Shown here one piece after another: positions 43,552 through 54,680 of a DNA stretch of 64,000 bases. Numbering within the stretch: position 1 is the stretch's first letter; the number at the start of each line of letters is the position of its first letter. The notes beneath the pieces are model-generated. The model did not search any database, was not told the DNA's origin, and saw nothing but the letters and a program-made list of their open reading frames with translations. Source of the DNA: Petunia secreta. Its lineage: Eukaryota; Streptophyta; Magnoliopsida; Solanales; Solanaceae. Position numbers and translations under genes: made by a program. Where the stretch lies: contig JARKIP010000006.1 in the NCBI GenBank assembly GCA_029990175.1, forward strand, positions 2,728,001-2,792,000, in the 5' to 3' direction.

Positions 43552-45380
43552 GCTCGGGCTACTGATACTACTATGGAGGGGTCGCTGATCGATGTTATGG
43601 ATGCAGCTGGCGCTATATTGTTATATCCCTCCACTGCTCAGACCGCGGATTCAGACTGGTCCGCAGCACCTCCAGGCTCTGCAGTTTGAGGGAGCTTTCT
43701 TGATACCCACTCTTGTTCATTATTTTTGTATTTGTGCAGTGGGGACCATGCACTATTTTAAGTGTGGGGTATCATGACTTGTAATTGTATTTTTATTGCT
43801 TTTATTTTGATTTTTTAGATTAGTGGCATAATCCTTGGGTTTTCTTCAAGCCACGATTCTTTCCAGAGGATGCCTTTTATTTTGAATCGAGTGTTTTTAG
43901 ATAAAAATAAAAAAAAATTATTAAAATTTAAAATACAAAAAAAATTAGAAAATAGGAGTAGCTAAGTGGTGAAGCTTTCTCTGTGAATTGTTTTATACTA
44001 TCACATTTTGTCCTTTGCATGCAAGTTGAACTTCCCTAGAGATTTTTGGTGTGAGTTATGTATTGGATTGAAAGTCAGTCTTGTTAAATGACTCTTCGGC
44101 TCAGGTTTCTGACTCTGAGTACTGACTGAATAGCATGACTTATCTCGCTTGTTTTTGTTAAGTGTTGGAATTGTTCTGTCTTGAGTAGTTCATGTGCCAT
44201 GAGTGGTGAGGTGCTTGTATTTCTTCTCGTGTTTACATTATTGGTCTAGAACTTGCCCCGCGTGTGTTCAAAGCGAAATCCTAAGTTTGCTCTAGTCGGG
44301 AGATGATACATGCATTTCTTTGATAAGCCCTTCTTTTGCAGCCTTGATTAGCCTACCCGTTCATATATATCCCTTGTAACCCTTTTTTTGAGCCTATTAG
44401 CCTTTTTGTTGGCACCCACATTACAAGCCTATTTCTTTTGTTCTCAATTACCTTCTTTTTGAACCCTTACTCCTTAGAGCACTTTAATTAAAAAATACTC
44501 TTATTTGTGGAGCTGTGGTTGGAGAGGTTTGGTGGCTTTTGAGTGGAGTCAATGAAAAATATAAATATGGTGTATTTTGAGGAAAAGTACATTGGCAAGG
44601 TTGAGAAAAAATATATATATGATAAGAGAAAATAACGAAAACAAAAGCGAAAAAGTTCTCAATTCTTGCTGGTGTTGTGCAAAATTAAAGAAAATACTTA
44701 AAGTGATAGGGAAGTTTTTGGTTGATGTTCGGGTGGTAGCGCGGTTGGTTTTGTGAAGAGTTGAGCTATAAAAATTGAAATTGATGTATTAAAGAGCTTA
44801 GGGAGGTAGTCACTAATTTAACCATATATATGGTACCCATCCTTTAGCCTACATTACAACCCTTAAAGTCCTAGTTAATCCCGAATGGGAGCGGGCTTAT
44901 ATTAGTGGAGTCCTACACTACAGGCAAGCCTATGGTACCAGTGTGTGGCACTTGAATTTCTTTGTGAGTGTGAAAGAATTCTTTCTATCTTGAACGTCCC
45001 TTATAATTTATTTGATATTATTTTGTGTGATTGGGACTAAACTTTGATTGGTGAGGGCACATGGATTATGAGAGGTTGGAGCTTTTATTAGGCCCTAATC
45101 TTGAGCGAGCGGGCATGTCGTGAGTAAGTTGGTGTGAGGAGTCGTTTCTTGAGGCTTGGATGTTGCTATTTGATTGCTTTGATAATCCTTATTTTCTAAA
45201 TGTGGGGTGTGTAAAGATGGGGAAGTTGTGTGCTTATATGTTTGGTGGCTAATTGTTGGTATCAACCTATTTCATAGGTGCGCTTCCTTGGAGTTCATGA
45301 ATTGGTTGGATGAGATCTATTGATTACAAGTGTGTTGGGTTTGTTTGTTCGGGGACGAACAAAGTTTAAGTGTGGCTTGT
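43552..45380 (+). other. Element C 3' non-coding region
   Basis: No gene. TTTTAAGTGTGGGGT (43,757-43,771), AAATGTGGGGTGTG (45,198) and TTTAAGTGTGGC just before the 3' LTR (45,365) look like repeated polypurine-type motifs. Confidence 0.6.
45365..45380 (+). promoter_or_regulatory. Polypurine tract region of element C
   Basis: TTTAAGTGTGGCTTGT lies directly before the LTR. It is the usual place for plus-strand priming and looks degenerated from AAGTGTGGGG. Confidence 0.5.
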
Positions 45381-46627
45381 TGATGTTGGGCGTATACCTT
45401 ATGTTTTGGCGTCGATTTCTTATGGCTTTTGTTTTTTTTTTTTATGGTATTATATGCCACACAATGATTGATTTGAGGTAAAATGCTAACTTGAGGTGTT
45501 TGAATATTTTAAGAGCAAAATAAAGAAAATTGGAGCTTGATTTGTACAAGAACAAGGAAGAGGCAGCGCATACAACCCATGCTTGGCCTGCTCGGCTGTA
45601 TGGCCTGGGAAGAGTGAAAAGTTGAAGAAATCAAAGACTAGCAGCACATACAGCCATGAGCGTGAGGCATGCTCGGCTGTATGCGCTGAAAAACAGACCC
45701 ACAGCAGCTTGGAAAGGCTAATAGCGTGGGCCACTTAGAATATTCCGTATTTAAACTCTTGTAAACATATTTTTAGAGAGGATTACGTACTTTTGGAGGC
45801 AAGAACGATAGTAGAGGCTAGAGCATTGAGTTGTAAATCTTCTTTCCTCTTGATTGTTTCATGACTTTTGGATTATATTGTGAGAAAGCTATCTTGTATA
45901 TGAGTAGCTAAACTCTATTATTCTAGGGTTATGGGTTAACCATGAAAGTTGTACTCTAAAGCTGATTGAAATCCATTAAATTTATCAAATTTAGTTGTTT
46001 ATTTAATTCTGCTCTGAATTACTTGATTTCCTGGCCAGTTGTTAAGTATTATCCATGAACCTAAGGTTGAACTTGAAAGTGGGAACCGTAGGTTGCAATA
46101 GAATTAAATAAAACGTGTTCCTGAACCTGGGCATCGGGGAATGGTTTCGCGGTTAGGATAGGAATATATCTAACAGTCACGCTTAATCAGTATACAGGAG
46201 AAGCACATGCATTCTTGTTAATTCTAATTCCATAGACATATAGGCGTTAAGTTAGCTTGAATAGTGCAGGGTATCGAAAGAGCTCTGTGAGTATAATCAA
46301 CCCTCTGATTAGCAAATCCGATAAATAAAGTTAATTTAATTAGCAGAGGAGTGCAACTGGATTGGTGAACATCCCATAATCCTAGAATATTTCCTCTTAC
46401 TGATATCTGAAACTCTTGAATTGTCTTGCATTCAATTTTTATTTCAATTACTTTTAGTTAATTAGTTTAATTAATCACACTCGAAATTTAATTGAACTCT
46501 CTTAAACAATATTTGAATTAAATTTGTCTAGTAAATAATTAATCGATAGTCCTCATGGAAACGATACTTTCTTATCACTTTATTACTTGATCGACCGCGT
46601 ATACTTGCATGTGCGTTTGGAGCGACA
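45381..46627 (+). repeat. Element C 3' LTR
   Basis: 1,247 bp, TGATGTTGGG...GAGCGACA. Confidence 0.93.
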
Positions 46628-46762
46628 TGCACTCTATGTCACTCCGAGTCGCTTCCTCCCGGCCACACTAAGTGAACATGCACATAATGCAGATCCTTGG
46701 CTTGACTTCGTGTGACTGGTTTTGATGGTACGAACAGATCTGGATCAACTTGGGCTGCATCA
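46628..46762 (-). repeat. Element B 5' LTR, second part
   Basis: Continues from 31,314. Compared with the intact LTR (25,236-25,888), about 115 bp next to the insertion site are missing (the AGTCATGGGTACAAG to ACATGGCC part), so a deletion occurred in this LTR. It ends GGGCTGCATCA and is followed by GAGAG. Confidence 0.88.
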
Positions 46763-46767
46763 GAGAG

Positions 46768-47300
46768 AGAGAGGTGGGGGAGGGAAAGTTTTATAAGATA
46801 AATCGAAATCCGATAAATCGAAATTGAAAAAAAAAAGTTGTGGTGAATTCAATTAATTTTGTTATTTTATTTAAGAAACAAAAATACCGAATTAAAACTT
46901 TTCACAAAAATCATAGTTGTCTTTAGTTTGAAATTCACATGCAATAAACAAATAAATAAATAAGAAAAACATAATATGATGGTTAGAAAATCGTTTTTAT
47001 TAATAAAAATTCCATATTGTAAGAAAATAAAATATAAAAATGCTAAGTGATCATGGATAGTAAAAGTGTTATATATTTGTCAAACCTCGACATCTACGTG
47101 TATTCAACTAGGTCCGTCATGCCATCACATATGGCATCTTATATCTAAGTATGCATTGCGTCCAATTTCAACATACGGTTATTTAATATTATTTCCACAT
47201 GATTTTTTCGGAAGGACATCAACACAAAATCATACTCTCTTTTTTAACCATTGCAGTCAAAACATAATATGACTATTTCCATTAATATTTGTGAACCATA
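46768..47300. other. AT-rich flank, nothing recognised
   Basis: Continuation of the GA-rich tract, then AT-rich sequence with short repeated words (GATAAATCGAAAT). No gene. Confidence 0.4.
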
Positions 47301-48532
47301 CCTCTAACCATAAGTTTTGAAATTTGACATCGATTTGCAAACTGACAGTTGAATAGCTTCGTTAGCCCTAATATGACTTTCCGTAAAGTTTGAACTCATG
47401 TGGTATCAGTTTGATTGGTTTGCAACAATATCTCGCTTCTGGTTTGGTAATAGTCACTTTATGAAGTGTCATTTGATGCAAATTAGACTTATTTAAAAAT
47501 CTGTCGATTCTGTTAGGTTCGTTGTGACTTGTTGGAACTTTCGGAGGTGGATTATAAGGTCATTTAGGTGGTGTTGACTCTTGGTGTGAAAGTTAAAATT
47601 TTCGTTTTTAAGAAGTTGACCCTCGTTTTACTTGTTTGAGGTTCATTAGTTAAACCGAGTTCATGGATGAGGTTCAAAGATGTTATTGGACTTATACGTC
47701 AAATTTTAGGTGATTCAGATAGGTGTAGACCTAATTCAGGCAAGTTGTGGAATTTCTAATTGTTGTACTACCTTGTGCACTAGGTTTGATGCACCAGTGA
47801 CCGCGAAGCAATAGGCGCAATCGCAAAGAACCAAGTTCATGACCTACACGATCACGGCCAGGTGACACGATGACACGACTCAGAATCCGGTTAAGCCGTG
47901 CGGGCACCCGACATCCTTCCCTAGACCCGTCGGGCGAACCCTTACCAATTAAATTAGGAAAATAAATATAATAGCTCATAAATAAGGACAACACTTAAAA
48001 AAAAATACACACAGACATACTGACACTTCTAAACTGTACGAAAGAAAATTACAGCTAACTACCCAACATACTAAGTTTAGGGCTATCCAGACTAGACATC
48101 TAAGAGTACAAAAGAAGACAAATGCCTCCTGAAGGGAGCAAAATGCAACTGAAATAATAACCATTAAACTGGTGGCCATCCGGAATAAAAGCTGGCTCAC
48201 CCTGACAGCTGAAGTCGTCTTCGCTCCTTCACAACGTGGCAAACTCAATCCTGGAGCGAACCTGCCGAAACGAAATAGATAGACAAGAAACAAACAACAA
48301 AAAAGGGTGAGTCAAAAGGACTCAATAAGTGGGGCAGACTAGCCACCTCAAAGAATAGGATAGCTAGCCAGTGAGAAGAAAAACAGATAAACTAAATCCA
48401 TCTTATTTGAACTATAAACAGGCAAAGCCAAATAATAACTGAAAACACGTATGGAATCATAAACAGACAGGGACATAAGGTAGACAGAACATATAGATAT
48501 CCTGAACATGTCGACAATCAGAAATACATCAT

Positions 48533-48662
48533 GTTGCGGAGTGCAACCCGATCCATATATTCATACTGTTGTGGCGTGCAACCCGATTCGTATATTTATA
48601 CTGTTGCGGCGTGCAACCCGATTCGGTCCATGTATTTATATTGTCGCGACGTGCAACCCGGG
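48533..48662 (+). repeat. 35-40-bp tandem repeat
   Basis: Units GTTGCGGCGTGCAACCCGAT plus a TATATTCATACT tail start at 48,533, 48,568, 48,603 and 48,643. Confidence 0.88.
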
Positions 48663-48820
48663 ATACGAGCCAGAAATATATAGGCAAACTGAGATACGGT
48701 ATACATACCGCATATATAAAACACAACACGATAGTCACACAATAGTCAGCACGCGGTGCACTGAAATGGGATGAATGCAGTATGATGTAATGTTGTCACA
48801 TGTGCCAAATAGATGGAGTG

Positions 48821-49012
48821 GAATCCTCCTGCTCCGGGGGCGGAATCCTCCTACCCTCAATATGATGCAATAGAGCGGAATCCTCCTGCTCCGAGGGCGG
48901 AATCCTCCTACCCTCAATATGATGCAATGGAGCGGAATCTTCCTGCTCCGAGGGCGGAATCCTCCTACCCTCAATATGATGTAATGGAGCGGAATCCTCC
49001 TGCTCCGAGGGC
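48821..49012 (+). repeat. 57-bp tandem repeat
   Basis: GAATCCTCCTGCTCCGAGGG starts units at 48,821, 48,878, 48,935 and 48,992. Each unit also holds a second GGAATCCTCCTACCCTCAA half. A period divisible by three keeps frames open on both strands; the 19-residue peptide repeat is not taken as a gene. Confidence 0.9.
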
Positions 49013-49748
49013 GAGAAGAAGGACGATTGTCTACTTGCTGGAGTAAGGAAAAACTCCTCAAAGGATAACCAGACTCATGACAGTGATAACACCCTTTTCC
49101 TTAAAAATGGAAACTGGATAGATTATAGATAGCTACAAAGAGAAAACTGAGTCTATTTTGATGAACTACTAGCACACATTGAGAATCACGCTTTACAAGC
49201 TGAGATAACCTGGAAGGTGACCTTCCAAAATAATTAGAACTCTTACCTCCAAATGAGGTACCACGGTTGCCCTACCAGGGCCACGGGATCTCTTGCTTTC
49301 CCGCTCTAACTTATGGTATGCCTAATACCTTTGAGCAATATCAACAACGACATCAATGAGATCCCGACCTCAATCTCTCGAGCCATCTGGGATCTCAAGG
49401 AAGGAGAAAGGTCATCAATAAATCTTTTAATCTCTCGAAAGGCTCATGGACTAGTTCTAATGCATATTCAGCCATTTTATAGAATTCAATCACCTATTCT
49501 GAAACACCAACGGGCTAACCGATAGGCTACCCTGTCCAATCCACTCAAACTGGCAACACTTTTCATCTCGCTCGCTACTCGGAAGGAACTTTCCAAGAAT
49601 CTAGAAGAAAAACCGAACCAAGTTAGCTAATAAGAGAGCGGCCCACCAATTCAAGGCTGGACCCTGAAACTGGAAAGCAGAATACTACACAGCATATTGC
49701 TCGAGATAACCAAAAGCGTGAAGGATATGCTGACATCATTTTATGCTA
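49013..49748 (-). other. LTR interior, no gene
   Basis: Continuation of the minus-strand LTR. Nothing else recognised. Confidence 0.45.
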
Positions 49749-50790
49749 GTACACAATGGTATGAATTGAGATGAAATGAAATAAAGTGAGATGAAATGAA
49801 ATGAAATGAAATATGATACCATTGTGTTGAATGCGGTACAATGCTCAGATCCTCAATGCAATACCAATAATTTGACATAACATATAATATACAATGTAAA
49901 TCCAAAGCTAAGGCGTAATGAGTACGCCTATCGGCAGCTACACACGTAAGGAATACGTGGTAGAAAATCCACGAGGCCAGGTGCCTCCAAAGAAATGGAT
50001 ATAAACACTTACCTTGTTACAAAGTTAGTACATCCACTCAATAACCGGTTGTCCTTTGGTTTCATTGCCAAACGATCCCACTCTATTCAATAAGGTGAAA
50101 AAATTTATCAAATTAGGCTAAAGGCTTCATTCCTCACATCTTAGGGCAATCCGGTTAAGAACCTGATACCCTATTCGCATACGCAATACGCAGGCCAGGC
50201 CTACGTACAGGGTTTAAGGTCACATAACCAAACCCCAAATAAATTACATTTATATTCGTACTCAGTGAGTTATGGGCAACATATAAATGTAATTTATTTG
50301 GGGTTTGGTTATGTGACCTTAAACCCTGTACGTAGGCCTGGCCTGCGTATTGCGTATGCGAATAGGGTATCAGGTTCTTAACCGGATTGCCCTAAGATGT
50401 GAGGAATGAAGCCTTTAGCCTAATTTGATAAATTTTTTCACCTTATTGAATAGAGTGGGATCGTTTGGCAATGAAACCAAAGGACAACCGGTTATTGAGT
50501 GGATGTACTAACTTTGTAACAAGGTAAGTGTTTATATCCATTTCTTTGGAGGCACCTAGCCTCGTGGATTTTCTACCACGTATTCCTTACGTGTGTAGCT
50601 GCCGATAGGCGTACTCATTACGCCTTAGCTTTGGATTTACATTGTATATTATATGTTATGTCCTATTATTGGTATTGCATTGAGGATCTGAGCATTGTAC
50701 CGCATTCAACACAATGGTATCATATTTCATTTCATTTCATTTCATCTCACTTCATTTCATTTCATCTCAATTCATATCATTGTGTATAGT
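49749..50790. repeat. Large inverted repeat, about 506-bp arms, 26-bp loop
   Basis: Left arm 49,749-50,254 and right arm 50,281-50,790 are reverse complements with only a handful of mismatches and small gaps by eye. The loop is TCGTACTCAGTGAGTTATGG plus GCAAC. The right arm has the same orientation and text as LTR F at 63,438-63,890. The arms include a (GAAAT)n microsatellite at their outer ends. A transcript through it would fold into a long hairpin. Confidence 0.93.
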
Positions 50791-52203
50791 AAGCCCTTTT
50801 CATTTCTTTCTTTTTCCTTTTTTTTTGTCATTTTTTCTTTTTATAAATTCGCTGCTACGGTAAAAATTAAAACAGTTCTCTACGATATTCGAAATAATTC
50901 CAACTTTTGCATACCAGTTATACAAAATATATGTAACATACTCACGAAGGCGGATCTCAAATTGGACTCCTGAAACTCAAGATGTGAATTTAAATAGAAA
51001 ATGTCAAATTATTTAACTTTCGGCATTTTAGCGGAAACTAGCCGAACCACATCGAAATTCACTTTCGAAAGTTCACAAAAGTCACAAATAATCATACGAA
51101 CCTAGTGGCACTTTCGGATTTTGAGTCGGATCTCGTTCACCAAAACCAAGCTTGAAAATCACTTTTTAATATTTATCGACAATAAAAACTGAAACCTTCT
51201 TCCGATACGTACCAAACGAAGTCTGATTTAGCTCAAATTTTACAGACAGGTCCTATTGGATATTACAAATATTTTAAAATTATCGGCACACCAATTGGAG
51301 TCCTAACTTCCGAAACGACTGACCGAGGTCGTTTCACACAACCACACTAAAGAACCAGGTCCGGGATTGCGAATTTCCTGCAACGCACTCATGAGGGTTT
51401 TATAAATAGGTAGTGAAAATGGGCAGAACACATTTTCATTTTCGACGTGGTGGAGCTCGTAGAAAGTCATTTTTAAATTAGAACTCGACCCCTAAAAATA
51501 AGGTATCACTTTTCCTCTACTTTGGATTGAGGACTAAGAACCCTAGGACTTTCTCAAAAATTGTTGGAGAAATTAGGGTGGGTTTGACATAAAACCTAAA
51601 TACACAAATAGTAATTTTTTTTTTTTGGGGATTCATGAACTCCAAACGGAAAGCTAATCACATATCTAGTATCATAGAGTTATGGATAATCTGAACACAT
51701 ACTTTATGTCGAGATTCGACGACGTGGGCCCAAGGGTATTTTAGGGCAACTTTATGCATCTTCCTTTAAAAGCTATTTTAGTGAACTTGTAGCTTTTATT
51801 TATGAAATTATACCTTAATTGAATAGATTAGGATTGCCTATAGAGGATTCAAAAAAACAAAAAGGTCGTCGAGTAGCTTGATTTTTTTGGAACCGAGGTA
51901 AGTGGTTTCCATCCTTTTTTTGTTGACTTTCTCCATGTTGGTTATCTATTCATCTATTTTTTTTTACATGTATAGATGTCGAAATATGCATACTTACTAT
52001 GCCAAGATTATTTGAAAAATATGATTTTTTTTTATATTTACTTGGTGGTAATATTTTATGGACGTATATGTTACTCCCTCCATTCCACAAAGGATGTCTT
52101 AGTTTGACTTTGATCAGAGTTTAAGAAATAGGAGAAGACTTTTAAAACTTGTGGTCTAATAAGCCATAGATAAATGTGGAAAGCATCTCATTAACGATAA
52201 AAC

Positions 52204-52800
52204 CACTACAACAAATATGATTATCAGTGACAAATTTTTTTGTCACCTAAAAATTTATATTTCATCACAAAACACTTTTTTTGACGAAAAAGAATTTGTC
52301 CTTCATTCGTTCCTATACCATGGATCACTAATAGTATATAGGGACAATTTAGTGATTCATCACTAAACAAGCTGAATTAACTACAAAATCTTTTTTTTTT
52401 CAGTCCCCAAATTGATAGTATGTGCGACAAACTTGTCTGTCTGAAAAGGTATAAAAATTTGTCATTGATAGTTTGGTTTCGTCACTGAAAAGGTTATTAT
52501 AGCTGATGAAACTATGTTTTCACTAAATATTATTTTAATTAGTGACAACGTTAGTTGTGTATAAAGATACATATTATTCGTAGTAGAACAAATGTAACTT
52601 CGTCACAAAAGACCGTCCTTTTTACAATAAAAAATATCTCATCCCGAAATGTATGAATTAGGGACAACTTTGCTTCTATAAAATTGGTTAAACATCTTTG
52701 TAGTTAAAACCTACCATGTCGTCCCTAAATTTTATCGCTTTTATTGACATAATAGAATTTTCACTATAAATTACATTATTTACAATTACAATATAATTAT
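52204..52800. repeat. Left subterminal motif cluster of the CACTA element
   Basis: Repeated GTGACAAA, TTTGTCACC, TTCATCAC and TCGTCACTG words within 600 bp, in both orientations. They are likely transposase binding sites. Confidence 0.65.
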
Positions 52801-53321
52801 CTTATAAAACAATCAATTCATAGCAAATAATGAAATTCTGGCAAATAGGATTATATGAGAATTTTTCATTGCTAAAAGGTCAAAAAGTATAAAAGCACAG
52901 TTACAGAGAAGCATCCTTATTATGCAGCACTTAAGTTAATGTACAATGATGATAGTGAACTTATAAACCATATTTTAGGAAATAAAATAGATTCCTTACT
53001 GTACAACTATAGAAACAATTTGGTCCATTAAATAATAAGATTGATAAGAGATATGTGATGTAACTTGTAAAAATAGTTAAAGCTGCTCAAATAGCCAAAC
53101 TTTGTTACTGGTTGGTTCCAGAAGTCGATTCATAGTTAAAGCTGCTCAAATATACTATTGAATATTTTTTTGGATAAACAACATTCCAACAAATCTATAG
53201 AAGAAAATGTTCAAGGAGTCTTTACCAAGGCAATTAGCTCAAATCTTCCATGACTGATCCATTGCCTTGGATTATCCTTTCATCCAGTAAAGTAATTATC
53301 TACAAATATCATCTGTGTAAG

Positions 53322-53350
53322 GAATTTTTTTTTTTTTTTTTTTTTTTTTT
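53322..53350 (+). repeat. Poly-T run
   Basis: About 26 consecutive T. It lies next to the captured gene fragment; on the minus strand it is poly-A downstream of the exon. Confidence 0.9.
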
Positions 53351-53441
53351 GTAAATGTATTCATATTGTTGACCATAGCTAATATACAAGGATGCAATAG
53401 CTATAATTATACTGCAGAAAACCAAAACTAGAAGTATGTAC

Positions 53442-53534
53442 CTCATTCTTCTCGTATACTGTCAGTTTGTCAACAAGGCGAGAGCAGATAAATCCAGCAC
53501 CACAAATTACCTGAATCCTCATATTGGGCTGTAG
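53442..53534 (-). pseudogene. Captured exon of a UDP-glucuronate decarboxylase-like gene
   Basis: On the minus strand an exon of 31 codons is bounded by an acceptor (TGCTTTAG) and a donor (AATGAG/GTACATAC). It contains NMRIQVICGAGFIC and then SRLVDKLTVYEKNE. This matches the start of the Rossmann fold of plant UDP-xylose synthase (UXS), where MRI, the GGAGFIG nucleotide-binding loop and LVDKL-EKNE are conserved. Two loop glycines are cysteine here (GG to CG, IG to IC), each one base change, so NAD binding would be lost. UXS makes UDP-xylose for cell-wall polymers. Other extended short-chain dehydrogenases share the loop, but the LVDKL and EKNE words favour UXS. Confidence 0.6.
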
Positions 53535-54680
53535 CTAAAGCAGTTCACAAATAAATCAATATGAAGTAATCAAAATAGTCCCCTGTAAATAGGTCGCCAC
53601 CGATCACAAAATTAGATCACAACTCTTTGGAAAAAAGTTTGGCTCTAGTAAGTGGACGGGCATCTAAAATGGACATATCGCATTCTAAAAAGCAAGCAGA
53701 GGATATTCAACTAGAAGGGAATTGAAATATGAAGAAAGCAAATAATACTACCACATGGGTGGAAAGTTCATCAATTCCATATGCATATCTGTAGCAGAAT
53801 TGAGTTTTATCTCTTGTTTGCCATTATTTTCTTTGAAATTGTTCTTCTATTTGATTACATGTTACTGTTATGAAAACCCAAAGAAATAAAGAGAAAAGTG
53901 AGATGAACCACTTGGAAGTTGGCAATGCTAAAATATATGAGTAACAAAATACAATAAGAGTATTCTTCCCATTAACTTCTCAAAGTATATTCAATGGTGA
54001 AGGTGCATAAAAAACAAAATTCATATATCCAAAAAGAAATCAAACAGTCTTAAAATCTATATCTAAACCAAAATACATATCCTAAATCATGGCTTTTAAG
54101 TTGTACCCTTCAAACATCAAGATTTTTAAAAAAATAAAGTAGCATTTCTAAAGGTGAACATAAGAGGGTTGTTTCTAGGCCAACTTAATCTTGCTATAAC
54201 TATAACCTGCACTTAGGAAAATAGTTAAACAAAGAAAGAGTTGTTGTTCCTAGCAAATCAGGATCCTAAAAACACAATTCATCCAAAATAAAGACAACCT
54301 AATACAAATATAATAATCTCTCACTAGAGAACCTCCTTTTCAAATGTGCATAGTCGCTTCCCCCTAACCATGACAGTTAAAAGGGTAAGATTTGCAATCG
54401 GCGTTTAGAAGAAGAGTAACCCACACAAGAGTTGAACCAAAATAAAACCTAATACTAATAATAATAGACCCAAAATTAGCATGTGAAGAAGATAAATGAA
54501 GAAGTGAAAGAGTATGACGAAGCACGAACCCTTATTATTCGGATCGCAAACTTGCTCCGCATATGAGATGATGAAGAGAGGGAATTGAAGTCCTGCTAAA
54601 AGATTTCGTGGGTTTGAGAAAGGCACATATGCCCTTTGAAAAAAAGAGAGGCAATTGTTCCCGGTTCTGATAAATTTCAG
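53535..54680 (-). other. Possible upstream part of the captured gene
   Basis: Minus-strand sequence upstream of the exon. It includes a 73-codon frame (54,405-54,626) with no known domain and a C/T-rich stretch (CAATTCCCTCTCTTCATCAT) that looks like a 5' leader, with CGGATCCGAATAATAAGG/GTTCG-like text. It may be UXS leader plus first intron. I cannot identify coding sequence. Confidence 0.3.

Larger units (their letters stand above)
31315..46627 (+). mobile_element. Athila-type gypsy element C
   Basis: 15,313 bp with LTRs of 1,260 and 1,247 bp, both TGATGTTGGG...GAGCGACA. Flanks are GGCAC (31,310-31,314) and TGCAC (46,628-46,632), a 5-bp target duplication with one difference. A tRNA-Asp primer site, gag, protease, RT, RNase H and integrase are followed by nearly 5 kb with an extra ORF. 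GKACHLPVELEHKSYWA in integrase and the extra 3' ORF fit the Athila lineage. It is interrupted by a solo LTR at 36,770-39,297. Confidence 0.9.
25231..46767 (-). mobile_element. Gypsy element B, interrupted by element C
   Basis: Minus-strand Ty3/gypsy of the same family as element A (LTRs TGGTGCAAGC...GCTGCATCA). It is flanked by GAGAG at 25,231-25,235 and 46,763-46,767. Without the 15.3-kb insertion C it is about 6.2 kb. Primer site, gag, protease, RT, RNase H and integrase are all recognisable but broken. Because the target is GA-rich, GAGAG alone is weak proof; the LTR ends make it firm. Confidence 0.88.
47831..51343 (-). mobile_element. Minus-strand gypsy LTR fragment containing a large hairpin
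   Basis: 50,870-51,340 is the reverse complement of the start of LTR F (62,576-63,050), beginning TGTGTGAAACGACC in minus reading. 49,749-50,254 is the reverse complement of 63,450-63,890. GGCGTGCAACCCGAT and CAATATGATGCAAT repeats at 48.5-49.0 kb are typical internal LTR minisatellites. The 9-bp AAAGAACCA occurs on both sides (about 47,821-47,829 and 51,348-51,356), but ends and duplication do not fit a normal 5-bp LTR insertion. The borders are therefore uncertain. Confidence 0.6.

Noticed and set aside
48533..48662. CRISPR-like array
   Set aside because: Units are direct tandem repeats without unique spacers, in plant LTR sequence; no cas genes.
48813..49046. Open frames with 19-residue peptide repeats on both strands
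   Set aside because: The 57-bp repeat period is divisible by three, so frames stay open mechanically. No start context or domain.
54405..54626. Membrane protein of 73 codons
   Set aside because: Hydrophobic because it translates AT-rich DNA; no homologue known to me. It may be leader of the captured gene.
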